This document shows positions 12,991-26,399 of a DNA stretch of 64,000 bases, piece after piece (the stretch's first letter is position 1; each line of letters begins with the position of its first letter). The DNA comes from Seriola aureovittata. Its lineage: Eukaryota; Chordata; Actinopteri; Carangiformes; Carangidae. The stretch covers positions 9,865,001 to 9,929,000 of the forward strand of contig NC_079376.1 of NCBI RefSeq assembly GCF_021018895.1, written 5' to 3'. Under the pieces are notes generated by a model. It worked only from the letters and a program-made list of their open reading frames with translations, made no database searches and was not told the origin of the DNA. The translations under genes and the position numbers were made by a program.

Positions 12991-15900
12991 CTATTGCAGG
13001 TTTAAGACCACAACTACCTGCACCCACAGGACTTTCTACCACAGCCTCCTGCTCCCATCTACTTGTACTAAGCCCACCCATCAGCCCACAGTCTAAAGTC
13101 ACATTTCAGCAAATGATTTCCAAGTGATAATTAAGGGACACTCAATCTCCTCTAATATAATGTCTTATTGTGATGAAGACATGACAAGCTGTGATTTAGA
13201 AAAACAGCTGCCAAATGGTTCAAGTGTGGCAAGCTATGGCAGACTAACTATCCAGTCTGCACTGTGATCATGCATTACAGCGTGTCTGCCCACAGCCGTG
13301 GAAAAAGAAAAACCTGACTGCCAGCATGTCCTGCAGGTCAGCCCTGTGCATATATTTACTGGTTGTGTTGTTGAGTACTGTTATTTGCAAATCTAAAAGG
13401 TGCACAACAGTTTAGCAGCTTAGCCGCAGCGACCCGCTAGCTCCCCATTAAACAAGACTTTCTGTTAAATCTAATTTTGAGGTAGTCAGCCGATACCTTC
13501 CAACAAAGTCTGCAATATTTACTTCTATCTACGTCAGCTAAACTGTCTCGCTCAGGTCTTCCTTCCTTATGTCTTTCATTCCGTTCACTTAACCTCACAG
13601 TCTAAAGCCTGAATGGTACATCATGCATCTTTTTCTTCTCTCTTCCCCTTTTCCCGTCCAGCTGATGAAAGCTACACAGAACCACTGCAAGCACTAATTT
13701 GACATAATGTACCGAAACCTGTCAAATTGTTGAGAGCTGGAGTCAAAACTCCAGCTGTGGCTAACAAGACAGCACTGATTCATCCTGGGTATTGCCTCAC
13801 TATCGTTCTGCCAAAGCAACATCCTATCATCCATCCAGCCATCTATACATCCATCACTCTCCAGCTATTCATCCATGTGCCCCCACTTCTTTTTGGGATA
13901 TCTGTCTTACGTTGGCCTCTCTGCTCTTCAGCTGCCCTAATTTTTTCCTTGAGTCTCCCATTAACTCTCCATCCATTACATTCTTTTCCTCCCATTTTCC
14001 TTGCTGCCGCATGCAACTCTTAAAATGTGTTTCATCCTGGTTTGAGTACCTGCAGCAGGGCAAGTTTTCCAAACTGATATTCAAATTCTTTTCTATAAAT
14101 CTGCAAAAAATTTTTTTTACCTAGAACAATGGAGCTAAAAGAAGTTGTTACAGTCACCTGTATCTATTATTGGACACAGGTGTGATGATTTTTTTTCCCG
14201 TCTTTTCTCTTAGTATTTCATTCCCTCCTTCTTCCACTCATCCCTGATTTGATAGCAGCCTGTGCTTGTAAGAGTTACAGTACCCAGCCCATAATGCACT
14301 CCAGACGGCCTGACTTCCTAATGACTGGTTGTGCTCCAAGCCTTTCCGGGCACGGCTGTGGCCGCGAGCCTCACACAAACACACACAGACACACACACAC
14401 ACACCACGTGTTGACCAGTCAAACAGAGTGCCTTAGTCATGTGTTTGTCTTTATACTGACATTATCCTGTCCCCATGTTATCTACCTGTCCCTTTCAGAG
14501 CAAAATCACCATGTCACCAGAAACCTCCATTTGTCCTCTCCACCTTCTCTTTCATATTATTAGCAGGCAGGTAGCGTGAAGGCTAACGTGTGGCATGTGC
14601 TCGTGTGAACCTCGGGCACCATGTGCAGTGTGTGCGTCCTCTCCCGAACGTAAAGGACAACTTAATGTGAGTGTTTTGGAAACCCCCTCGCTGTATCTAA
14701 TAGAACAGACCTTTCTGTTAGACAGCCTGGTCTTCATTAGGACGCTATTCCTCTTCTACCTTTTTCCTCAGATTTTTGCAGGGCACAGGAACCAAAACAA
14801 AAAAAAAACAACCTCTCAGTAAAGCTCATGTCTGTCAAGTATTCCAACTCATTCCTCTAGTGGTCGTCTATTTTCTAGATATAGCTCACTCTGATACCTT
14901 CTTCCGACCGTGCGCGCACCAACTCAGCAGGGGCCTTGTCCATTACCAAGGCAACATGTCTGTTTGTTTGCTGTGACTCTTCCTCTCCCCTTTTATTGCT
15001 GGCTGAAATGTTTAATTGAACATTTTCACAGTTTTTCCTCCCTTCCATGTCTTCACCAGCCCCAGCCAGTCACTCATCAAGTGATAAAATGCTAAAAAAA
15101 GAGGAACTATAGAGGGCATACTTGCAAAGTTTCATGATATTTCATAGATTAGAGTCATGAGATTATAATCAAATACAGATACACATAGAAAAGCAGTGTG
15201 GATAACAGTCATTTCTGTCCTACATATCAGCAGAAATCCAGGCAATGGAATCTAATCATTACAGCAACAATCAAATTTTTGGTCCTTGGGATGGAGCCCG
15301 AAAATCTTTTTATTCTGAGGAAAAATTCCTAATAATACAAATGCATGCTGCCTGGTTTGTTTGCTTGTCTATCACCGGCTCAGTTTCTGGTTTAAATACT
15401 TAGTGAACAAGATTTTTCCACACAGGGAGAGGTAATAATATCTGAAGTATATGATCAGTATTCACTTACACAGCCAGGCTGTCCCCCAGGGCTCATGGCT
15501 GCAGGCTTTAACTGCCTCGGCCATATGTTAATGATCTCACTCCTGAATGCCCCGACGTCCACAGCTTAAATGTATACAGTTGTGTATGTTCGTGCCAAGA
15601 GCAACAAACAGCCTCTTGACAATCACTGGCAAAGGAGGGAGTGTCAGAGTTTATTCATGCTTCGACCTAAATCTGGGAGAAAGAGCTGGCTTATTTTCTT
15701 TCTACACCAGCTTGGATGTGCAAATACACACAGATACATCAGTGGCTGAAACAATGCCGCTCCGTTATTTGAAAACCAGTCTAGGATTTGAAAACGCCAG
15801 GCGATAATAATAGCCTTACCATCACATGTTGATGAATCTGTTCTAATGGTGACATTTTGCGTCTGACATTAATGCTGTTATTCTTCTCTCTGCTTTCCAC

Positions 15901-16523
15901 TCGCCTCCGCCCTCCTCCATCTCCAGGTGGTTCTGGACCCAGTGAGAGCCCCGCTCTTTCGCTGAAATGAACAATGTTGCTTTTGGCCGAAGCAAAAACC
16001 TCTAATTGTAATCCAGGTCTCCTATCTTTGTCAGGATATGCAAGTGATGCTGGGTGGCCTCCCCGCACAAACATACGGCATTGTGCTCTCACCTGAGGAA
16101 GCATGTTCCTTTTACCGTCTCCAGATTAACACGTAGACGCACAAGCACCCTTTGTGTGCGCACGGATACACACACAAAGGGCAGGTTGTGCTGTTGCATC
16201 CTGCCACCAGAGGGTGCAGACAATGTACCCCCATCACCCCTGGCTTCAGCCCGAGATTCCTTTAGGGACCAAAGAAAGAGCCTCCGGATGTTGGATCGGC
16301 AAAATGAGCCAACCAGACAACAATGAGCTGTGTTAGGATACACACGTACATTTACTCATCAACTCGCACACAGTCACATGTTCAAAGGTATGACTACATA
16401 TGTCTGTTTGAAGATACGCTGGAAGATATGAGCCTTTTCAAACAAGCTCCCCGTGTTTCTTTCCGTTTCTCACAGCCCGTCTATTTTGCTCTCTTTCTAT
16501 CTCACACACATGTTGGCCCACCA

Positions 16524-16524
<1 letters not shown>

Positions 16525-16602
<78 letters not shown>
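16525..16602. repeat. (CA)39 microsatellite
   Basis: The longest uninterrupted CA tract in the window. Confidence 0.95.
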
Positions 16603-16604
<2 letters not shown>

Positions 16605-19398
16605 TCCTACTGGAGATCTCGGAAAGCAAAAGCTTCATAATTTTGAGAGTCCTGAAGCAGCCATCCTCCATCCAGTCTGGGCCAGACTCTGGGCTCTAGT
16701 TTTTCCAATTGATTCCACTTCTGTTTTATTCACATTTAATCTTGATACACTTCTGATTCCACCTGATTGACCATCTACAATGCAGAAGTAAAATAAGATG
16801 AAATTGACAACCATGACACCATAAAAAAAAAAAAAAAACTTCTGTTCTCCGGAGTCTAATTTTCCTTTTGTCTTCCCCTCCTTTCACTCGTTTCTGTCCT
16901 CTCTTGTCTTCTGCTTCATATACTGTGCTCTCTTTTTTACGGTGCACAGTTGTAAAACACAGTCCCATTTCTACTTCATGTCTTATGCTTAAACTGCTAT
17001 TCTAGAAACTACTCTGTTTAAAAACTTGACAAGAAGAAATGCGTTAATTTTTTTTTCTTACACAACATACAATGTCACAATCAAATCTGCACCTCGAAGA
17101 GAGAATTTCGATAAATCCTGCTGAGCTCAACTGTTACAGGTCACTTTAAATAGATATGGAAAAATCATTAGTACAGTGAATGCAGGGTCCAGTGGAGGTA
17201 GGCAGGCCGAAGATATTACACTCACTGTATGTGTGAGATCAGGCCACTGTGGCTTGTCTTTTGCTGAATTATTTAAAGCTGCATATAAATATCGGAATCG
17301 CCGTAGAGAATAAGTTCAGCGCGGACGGGAGGCAGGCAGGGCAAAAATATGAAACCAACTGTATCTGTGAGATCAGCAGCAGTTTTCAGTTTAGAGAAGT
17401 GAACGGTGTTTTGTCTTTGGTTTTTTTTTTATCTCAACTTTAAATTCACGCTGCTGCTCGCTGAAGGCAAATATACTGCAGACTAATTGAAGAAAGTTAA
17501 TGAACCACAGCCGACGCATCTGACATTAAAGCAAGAACAGGAGTGGTGTTAGCTCAAGGCTAATGCTAACAATGGCACAAAATAACACTGACCCTGTCTG
17601 AGGAATGTTTTTCAGAGGCCTTTTCTGTTTTGAAATTAGCTTATAGAGACATTATCTGTACACGTTGCCTTTCTTCTGTTTAGCCGAGAGGCTTTAATGT
17701 TCTTAGCCGTCGTCGACGTCACTGTTGAATCCTGTAAATTGGACATAAATAACAGAAACTTCCACTCAGTTGCACTAACTAGTCTGTGATAGCCAGTGTT
17801 TTTTTTTTTTTTGATCTGCCTGTTTTGATGTTTTTCATACTCTGTACCCTCTTTCTGTGATAATTCCAACATTTGTTTCACATTTGACTGTCTGTGAACC
17901 ATGCAAACATCTGCTGGTAGCCCGAGAGAAAGTTTGTGAGGCTGACGTGTCATCAGCTCCGAACCGTACCTCGAGTAGAGTCATCCAGGCACACAAACAC
18001 ACACGCGCAGTAATTATACACACAGGAGTGCATTACTGTTACACATTACTCCTGACCTCCAGCAAACACACACATACACAGGAATGTACATACAAATGCA
18101 TGCATCGACACACACGCCCCATCTCTTTGCATCTAACTCTGTAAAGCCACAAGAGACACAGAGCAACACCAGCACCAAGCCTTTCCAGCGCTCTCCTCCA
18201 CCATCGAATCTTGATAACCTCTGAGGCCCTCGTTAGCTCAGAGCAGAACCAGACAGCCACTTTAAAACACACACACACACACACATGTATGCACACACCA
18301 CAAATATCCCACCCCCAGCGTCCCTAACTGTGGCTGACACATCAAAGGGCCATGTCCGAGGAGGGAAGTCAGGGAGGGTCTGGGGAATCATGGGAGACAA
18401 AGGAAGCGATTAAGAGATAAGGATCAGTCTAAGATATGACATTTCATCCTGGGCAGATCCGGTAGACACACTCCATTCAGGGAAGGGTATATAGCAACGG
18501 GAGGGAGGAGGGAGAGAAGGAGGAGGGAAGGAGCTGCAGGGTCTTGCTGTTCCAACCCTCCTTGCACCTTTCCCGCTTCTGTCTCTGAGCGTTGGAAAAG
18601 GTCTGTGGTTCAAAAAAAAAAAAACGCCCCAAAATGGAGTCCATTAGCTTTTCATCCTCCAATCCTCTCCACCCCACCCAAATCCCCTCCCTGCTTATAC
18701 AGTCACTTCAAAAAAAAGAAAAAAAGAAAATGCAGGACAACAAGGTAGGGCAACTTCAAAGGAGAGGCATGCGTTATAGCAACTCCCTCAACTAATGTAC
18801 AACAAGCAGCTATCACTCGGGCACAATAACTCGTACTGTTGCTTATTTGCTACCTGGTTGTAAATTTTCCTCAATCTCTGTGCCAAAGCACCCAAGGTTC
18901 CTCATATTATTTGCTCTTAAATAGTATTTAGCAACACAAAAGGAGCGAATGCGAAAAAAACGTCCTCATTGTGGGCCTAATTGCCTCAGGGTCATGTTAC
19001 ATCTCCGGTTTCGCGTTGTTGCTTTCAAACTGTAGCTCGCAACCCCGAGGCACAATCCACCTGCCTCTCAGTGAGCCGCACAAAGGGTCAGCGTATGAAC
19101 ACAGAGGGAGTCTGTTAGCAAATAAACACTGAGATCTAACCCCGGCCACTCTCCAGCCAAACACCAGTTCTCCTCTCAGATAAATATGCACCTGAAAGGG
19201 AGACGCAGCCAGTAGCCGAAACAGGCTTCTGTAACTAACTAGGACAAAACAATGGGCTCTCACCAGATGACACCATACTGTATATCAACTATTATTGCGC
19301 TGAAAGGCAAATTAGTCTTTCATAGGGGAGGGAATGAGGGAGTATGGGATGGAGCAGTTGTGCATAAACAGCTTTGTCTAATTACAGGAGGCCTTTTT

Positions 19399-19438
19399 TT
19401 TTCTTCTTCTTTCTTTTTTTTTTTTTTTTTTTTTTTTA
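19399..19438. repeat. T-rich homopolymer tract
   Basis: TTTTTTTTCTTCTTCTTTC followed by a run of more than 20 T. Confidence 0.9.
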
Positions 19439-20439
19439 CAACGTCTCAGTTTGCCAGAAGCTTCAGAGCGGTGGAGATTGTTAAATGAACTGAGTGATAC
19501 TCGCTCTACTCGCTGTCTTTAATTTCCTGCCATATGTGTAAATAAAGACGAGGATGTGAGAAGAATATGTGACACTTTATGTTGCCACTTGTTTTTACAG
19601 CAGGCAAAAAAGCAAACTGTCTGCGGGGCAATAAATGTTCGTACGTAAAACAAACTTATGAAGTGGCTCCTTCCATGAATATCAATTTATTCTCAAATTT
19701 GTATATTTAAGTAGCTGCGTATGTGGACATCGTGGAAAAGTGCTTACGCTCTTGCCTCCACGCTGACTCCGAAACCACAAATTTAATTAAATAAGATAAT
19801 GTTTTGATAACAGATGGATCAAACTGTATAAGAATAGTTAGAGCACTTGTATTTATACCAACATGCTGATTGGTGGAGAATCATCCAGCCAGCTCAGTGA
19901 TAAACGCCTCAGAATGACTAACAATTCAAGTGGTATACCGTACAATCTTTCAGAGTGGGAGTATGAAGACAATAATACATTAAAAATAGCAAAAGAAGTA
20001 AAAATATAAATACATAGAAAATTTTTTTTGCCAGCTCCATGAAAGGTAACGTTAGAATATTGTGCAAAAAACAAGAAGTAAACTGTGAAAAACAGAAAAT
20101 CTCCACATATATGCATCTTATTGTTCTGTTAACATACACTGGCATACGTAGAGTATATGTTATCAACAAGAAGCTATCCCATAAACAAACATGTTTTATT
20201 TCATATTCTCGGTCGGGACGGCTTGGTATCGATACGAAGAGTAAATAAGAATCTTTACTCTAAAAGGAAACAGAAGCAGACACCTGTGTTGTGTAAACAG
20301 AGTTATAAAAAGAAAAAGGTTTAACAGGAGTGAAGAAGTTGCTTTGTAATAAAACTAATGTTGTAAAATGAACTGGTGAAAATAATGCTTTGTGGCCTGT
20401 TAAAGAGAGGATGAGGATGAAAAGTGTTTTCAGTGAGTT

Positions 20440-20760
20440 GGTGTAGTGCTGGAGGGCCAGCCAGCACACCTGTTCAGTGGGAGATGCGAGGCGGGGGCTC
20501 TAAATACAGGCCAGAGGAGCGTCGGGGGGCCGGGCCGTCCAGCAGCCATCTTTTCATTAGCCGTATCTAATGAAACTGCACAGGGCCTGAGGAAGAAAGG
20601 ACTACTGCAGGGACACCCTGCCCTGCCCGAAATTACACCAGAGACTCGCCCACAAAAGAAGCATTCCGTCCACACAGCGACACTGGCACTTGACACCAAA
20701 TTTTAAACCCGCAGGTCGTTTCTCCGACAAGTGGAAATTTCCACTGCGATCCCGTCCCAG
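20440..20760. promoter_or_regulatory. Candidate noncoding regulatory block downstream of bmp4
   Basis: A GC- and CpG-richer unique block about 6 kb beyond the bmp4 stop. It includes a YY1-like GCCATCTT and, right after it, inverted TAAT sites (TTTCATTAG at 20552-20560 and CTAATGAAA at 20567-20575). No open frame of interest. The role is inferred only from motif content. Confidence 0.3.
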
Positions 20761-21282
20761 TCGGAGAGGCTTGGTGAGAGAAACGACTGTCGAGGGGGTT
20801 TAATCACATAATGTGTAACCCCCACTACACACACATACTCACTCACACGCTCCATGCCCCCAACCCTCCATTCCTGTACGCTTTGTTTGGGAACAGTTGT
20901 CAAGATGGAAATATCTGATACTCTTTCTAATCACTCAGGCAGCAATTACTGTTATTAAGCTTTCTTTGAGAGGCCTTCATTGTTTTTCTTCTAACACCAC
21001 TGACAGACACCAGGGGTGTTAACAGCCTGAACGGAGCGAGCAACTGCAGATTTGTGACTGAGCACATGTACTTAAATGTGCACGTGAAGGCGAGCATGCA
21101 CACATAGAGACACACACACACACACACACACGCTTACACGTTAAGTTAAAGAAAGCTGAAAGAGGGTGAGAATGACCAAATCCCTAACAACTGTCACTCA
21201 AATTCACAGTTTACTTGTTTTGGCTAGCAACAACGGTGCTTTTTTTGGTCTTAAATGTACCCATAGTCACCTGAAGAAGCAA

Positions 21283-21789
21283 TGGAGGGCTGCAACTAAA
21301 ACTATCTCCATTATCGATTAGTCTGTTGAGTATTTCTTCAATTAATCGATTAAGTTTTCATGTCTGATATCTTAAAATCGCTTGGCAACAGTCCAAAAAC
21401 TAAAGATTTTCAACTCAGCTGGTGCCATCACAAGTTCATCAAGTGCAAAAATGAGCTGCCTAAAACAAAGTAGTTTCTGTTTTCAAACCCATGTGATTAA
21501 AGTCACTGTCCCAGTGTCTTTCCAAGTTACAATCTTCAAAGTTTACCATCAAAAAGTCTAAATTAGTGTAATTAATACTGAAGTAAATTTTCAAAATTTC
21601 TTGCCTATTTTTATCTTTTATTTTCCTGTTCTGTTTTGTTTGCGCTGCTGTCACAAATGCGCATGTGTTGCTGCATAGATTTCAGGGTCTAAAAAATGGT
21701 TTACACGCTCAAAACCGTGAACTTTCGTGCTTTCAAGTGATGAATGGTTTTGTGAGGATCGGCTAATGAACAAATTGTTTCAGCACCAA
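21283..21789. mobile_element. Non-autonomous DNA transposon-like repeat, copy 1
   Basis: Starts AGGGCTGCAACTAAAA, then ATTATCGATTAGTCTGTTG and TTAATCGATTAAG. It ends GGCTAATGAACAAATTGTTTCAGCACC, which is imperfectly complementary to the start. This is the widespread fish 'GCTGCAACTAA...ATCGATTA' element, probably hAT-related. No transposase frame is present. Confidence 0.6.
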
Positions 21790-22960
21790 AGCAACGCACT
21801 TGCTTTTATGTTGAGTTCACCTGTGCCTGAACCCTGAAAATTAACATTCTCCTGTTCTCCGCTCTACTGTTACCTACGGCTACCCGCACTGTAAACGTCT
21901 TTGTGTCAGTGACCCGGGGTCAAAGTGTTCCGTCGATGACAGCCTTATCCCCTTAAATGCACCGTGCAGCGTCCCGGCTGCCATGTGCCGGTGCAGAGGT
22001 GTGTGTGATGAGTGGAGATGAGTCACAGACAGGGGTGAGAGGAGGTGTCACACAGATAACCCCTACAGATGGACAGCAGGGAGGGTCTAAAGTTTCAGAC
22101 CTGTGTGTGTGAATGTGTGTGTGTAAAAATGATATACCCTGGGAAAAAAAAGAGTATAAGAAAGAATGTGTGCGTGTGTCTGTGCGTGCGTGTGGAACTA
22201 TGAGTGGGAGAGTGAAACGAGAGGCCCTGACCTGGAGCAGCACTGACATGAGCTATCATCACGATAGCCCCGACTCTTTTCTCTACCAAAGAGAGGGGAC
22301 GGAACAAGAGAGCATCGACTCCCTCGTTCCATTCGGGACTGTAGCACAGCACAATGTGACACATCCTGTCCTCAAGAATCGGATCAACCCAAACCACAAA
22401 AAAAAAAACCCTCTTTACCTCTGGTGATATCTCACTTAGTAGTACACATAGATAGTTTTGCTTTTACTTGCAGAGGTTCTGAGAGCTTCACCGCTCAAAC
22501 TTCCGCCGGCACCCCACTATAATGAATGAGTGGAATTTCGTTTTGTGGTGTTCAAGGCATTTAAAGGTGACATTAGAAAAATTAAAGAACTGCCTGTGTT
22601 TGCAGAAACAATGCCCCAGTTACTCAGGATAATCCCAAGACCCTGCTCTGGACTTTGGAACTTCTTCTCAAAACTTTGGCAACCAACAAAGTTGTGCATT
22701 AGTTCCATTATCTGCTCAGGATCTGCAGCGAATGGATGGAATAATAAATATCTCAGGTCTCAGCAGATTAAACCTCTGTGCTGTTGTTTCTGATCAACTT
22801 CACTTTAGTCTTAATTTAGCTAAACACGCAACGGCTGTTTTGTCATTTAGATATCTTTTGGTTTGCGTTGTCAGACATGAGTAGAAAATAGTAGTTTTAT
22901 TCATGAGCTGTTGTAATAAAATTCTGTCAGTGAGAACAGCAGCATGGTTGGATGTGGAAA
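21790..22960. other. Intergenic, no gene seen
   Basis: Short TG stretches near 22102-22125; otherwise unique sequence without a credible frame. Confidence 0.55.
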
Positions 22961-22969
22961 AAGAGTTGG

Positions 22970-23152
22970 AGGTGAAAGAACAGTAGCTTTTTTTACATTT
23001 TTATAGAACTCTTCCCCGTCCACACGAGAGATGGCGGAGTGGGGAATGAGACGATGAGCTGTTTTTTTAATGTAGCCACTGTGACAAAAAAGGTTTTCCA
23101 GCTCCAGTTTAAACGCTAAAAAAGATTATAGTTTAGTGTGAATGAAAGGCCT
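22970..23152. repeat. Dispersed repeat fragment
   Basis: Contains CCCGTCCACACGAGAGATGGCGG and GTTTAAACGC...GTGTGAATGAAAGGCC, similar in style to the repeat at 3110-3290 and 4440-4530. It abuts the next repeat. Confidence 0.35.
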
Positions 23153-23385
23153 GACGATTATTTTAAACAATTATGCCACACATTTATTCTTTCCAGCTTC
23201 TCAAATGAGAGGATTTGTTGCTTCTTTCCATTTTATATCATTTAAAACTGAACTTTTTTGTGTCAGACTGCCGGCTGGACAGAACAAGCTCTTTAAACAC
23301 ATCACCTTGTGTTTCAGAGCTTGGGATTTTTCACTAGTTTTTGGTACATTTAATAGACTTAACGATTAATCAGCTAAAGTTCAAA
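23152..23385. mobile_element. Non-autonomous DNA transposon-like repeat, copy 2 (truncated, inverted)
   Basis: Runs from TTCTCAAATGAGAGGATTTG through CATTTAATAGACTTAACGATTAATCAGC. This is the reverse-orientation internal and near-terminal sequence of the family seen at 21283-21789, with the last terminal part missing. Confidence 0.5.
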
Positions 23386-23389
23386 CTTA

Positions 23390-23813
23390 CAAACGGTATG
23401 CAAGAATGAAGCACCTTAGTTACTTACCACTCTTGGCTGCTGTTGTACAAAAGAGAGACCTGAAAGTTATGGTTTCTTCTATGGTTTCTTTGTGCTGTTT
23501 AATTCTTTTTTCAGGCGTCTTGGAAAGTTGGAACTTATTTGTTGCCCAGTCGCAGATCATGTCACCAGTGAGCTGTTCAAAAAGGGAACCATAAGCCACA
23601 ACACCAGGCTCTAACTCTGTTGAAAAACTGAACTATCCCTTTACTGAATCACAAATATGATACTTTCATAGATAAATCTGATGTTTTCTGAGGTGTTTTG
23701 TGTCACGTCTTCCCTGAAAACCGGAAAATGCCTTCAGATCTCCAACATCTGGTAACTCTGAGGTAAAAAAGGAAGAATTCAGCGATTAGGGGCAAAGAGT
23801 GCACCCTCTCACA

Positions 23814-23846
<33 letters not shown>

Positions 23847-25990
23847 GGCAACGCGAGTGAGGATCATCTTCCTTTGTTCCTGCGGGGAGTTTTACTGTCT
23901 ATAAACACTCGGCTTTTACGGTGGAACGTCCAAATAAAAAGCTTTTTGAAGACTTCACCCAGTCAATTAGTCGAGCAGCGTCAATAGACCTGCTGCATAA
24001 TGACTCACCTGTAATTGCGTGAGAACGAGCACTTACAGGAGACTGAGTGGCACGTCACATAGGCATGACAAAGCCCTCAATCTGTTTTTAAGGACTCATT
24101 CTGTAATTGACCCCCGTCCTCCCTACCTCCTTTCTCACACACACACACACACACACTCACATTTATCTATCTGTTTCCTAAATGTCTTAGCAATCACACG
24201 GTTGCTGACACTAGGTGGAGAGTTTGAAGCATGATGCTGCTGAAGGCTTGAGCTTGTCCTCCTCCAAACGTTCAAGGGTTCAACTCGAAGCAGGCTGGCG
24301 GTAAACTTAAATGACAGGCTCACTGGGTGTGCTGAGCTTATATAAACGTCCCTCTTCGGGCCTTTTAATAAACATGCATCATTTCTTTGTGTAGGTTAGT
24401 GGGATAATGAACAGACAATTACCATAACTGGCTGATGTTATCTCAACTTCAGGGGGGAGATCAGTAGAAATGTTGTAACTGCGCTGTCAAGCTGCTGAAA
24501 AGACACCACCCCCCCCACCCCCCCCCTCAATTTCTTCCCGAACACACACATACATGTACCTCCGACCCTCCTGCAGCTCCTTCTCTGCCTTCAGCCACTT
24601 CAAAATGAAATTCTTCTCTGTCTTCTCCTCCTCTAGCAGTCACCCTTGTCTTTGACGCTGATATGGAGGCATCAAAGAGAAGCCTGGCAGCCATTAGAGG
24701 GCCCGAGGGCCTGCACATGCTCCAGTAGGAAAAACTAACAAACCTCACTTGTCATTAGAGGAAATCGCCTAATGTCATCCCTAATTTATTTCACTCAACT
24801 TACTCGTTAAATATCTTTCTATTTAAACTCTGACTTCTGTTTTTTTTTCCCCAAGACAGACAGCAATTAAAAGTTAAGTTTAAAAGTTGGAATTATGGAA
24901 AAAAAAAACTAGAGCATTAAAACTTCTTTTAAGAAAAAAAAAAAGGGATTATATTATCATTTTTATATTTAAATAATGTCCAGTGGTTTACCCCTGAGAC
25001 ATGATGATGTACAGGGCACCCTCTGTGAAACAATGCACAGCAAACGTCCCCCAGCAGTTCAAAGGAGCCGCTCTCTCCAAACATTATCATATAATTTGGG
25101 CCAGCCGTCAGCTTGTAAATAAGTGATGTAGAAGCCTTTTGTGTGATGGGGCACAGGTTGGAGACAGGCGTCTTTGCTCTGCCGGCATGAGCCGCTGAAG
25201 ACAAAGGCAGGAGACAGAGCGTCTAACCTTTGATTCTTCTGAGGACTCAGCCGCCTTGTGTCAGGGCAGGACGCATCGGCCACAATCATGCCCCCAATGT
25301 GAGGACGTCAAGAACAATAGAGTCACTCTCCCACAGTCGGGCTCAACAACCCGCCCCGACTGCAATTGGATTAGTGAGTGTCCAACCACCACATGTTCAC
25401 CAAATTGACATAAAAGTGAAATTTGAGAACAATAAGACCTTCACCCACGGGCCTACTGGCTTTGAAATGGCATAGCATTTCTGTAACAGCTTCTGTTACT
25501 GAAAACTGAGAAATTCCACTATTTGTCTTTCTTTGATGAAATCATTCAAAGGCTGGTGAGATGCCAGATAATAAACCAAACATTCTTTTTATTTGGGAAA
25601 GACGGAGCATCAGAAATATTCCTCTGCTTTTATCTTTTAGCTAAAAGCTGATTTGAACACATTAAAAGGCCAATAGGATAAATCAGGTTTAGAATTTAAA
25701 TCCAAATTCATCTGAAAACCATAAATTTACTCATTTATTTTTACAACCCCCTTGTAGAAGATAGTTATTACATATATTTTATAAGATGGTAAAATGAATT
25801 TTGTTTTAAGGGGCAAATTGAAATCATCAGCTTAATATTAAAATAAAGAGGTTAATTAGAGTCAGTGTACATTTCTGATTATTTCAATTGATTATTTAAA
25901 AAAATATACGTGTTGTGACAAATTCAGGCAGTGCTCTAATTTACGCAAATACACAAAGCGTGTGTCTTGTGATCTGCTTGAATGTATTAT
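23390..25990. other. Intergenic, no gene seen
   Basis: CA tracts at 23822-23846 and 24136-24156 and C-rich runs at 24505-24527. A unique block at 25080-25400 is listed separately. AT-rich from 25.5 kb to the bmp4 3' UTR. Confidence 0.6.
25080..25400. promoter_or_regulatory. Candidate regulatory block just downstream of bmp4
   Basis: A non-repetitive block about 0.6 kb past the more distal polyadenylation signal. It has a perfect TCF/LEF-type CCTTTGAT (25227-25234), a SOX-type AACAATAG (25313-25320) and GGATTAG. Regulation of bmp4 is an inference from position and motifs. Confidence 0.25.
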
Positions 25991-25999
25991 TGGAAGCAA

Positions 26000-26399
26000 T
26001 TCATGTTTTTATTTTTTTTCTCCAAAATGTAAATAATATGAAAGCAATAAATATTACAAGTAAATAAACTTTACTTTTTAGATTGTTTTTACTATTTTCT
26101 CAATAAAAAAAACTTATACAATCTAATGTACATTATGAAAAGTTGTACAGCTTTTTATGTTTAAAATAAGGACTCAATTTATTTTTAATATGTAGATATA
26201 AATATATATATATTTTGTCAAAATATATGATCATATTGTCAAAGAAACAAAAAAAAGTGAGACAAACATACACCTCAACATAAAAGTTATAAATAAGGGT
26301 CCAAGTGAACATTTTTGGGAGTAAAGACCTTCTGATTTGTTTTAGCGTCCATGTTGCTTTTTTCAAGTCGCCAAGTCCAAGTTCTAGTTAGTTTGTGTG
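26000..26399 (-). terminator. bmp4: bmp4 3' UTR with candidate polyadenylation signals
   Basis: After the TAA the sense strand is strongly AT-rich. AATAAA occurs at 26183-26178 (about 220 nt after the stop) and again at 26013-26008 (about 390 nt after). There are at least four ATTTA pentamers, the hallmark of AU-rich instability elements. Either AATAAA could be used; the exact cleavage site cannot be seen from sequence alone. Confidence 0.5.

Larger units (their letters stand above)
12990..21280. other. Intergenic, no gene seen
   Basis: Holds degenerate ATCC units at 13827-13875, (CA)39 at 16525-16602, CA tracts near 18264-18285 and 21110-21131, and a T-rich run at 19399-19438. An X-box-like motif is at 14942-14955. 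A GC-rich unique block at 20440-20760 is listed separately. Confidence 0.6.
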
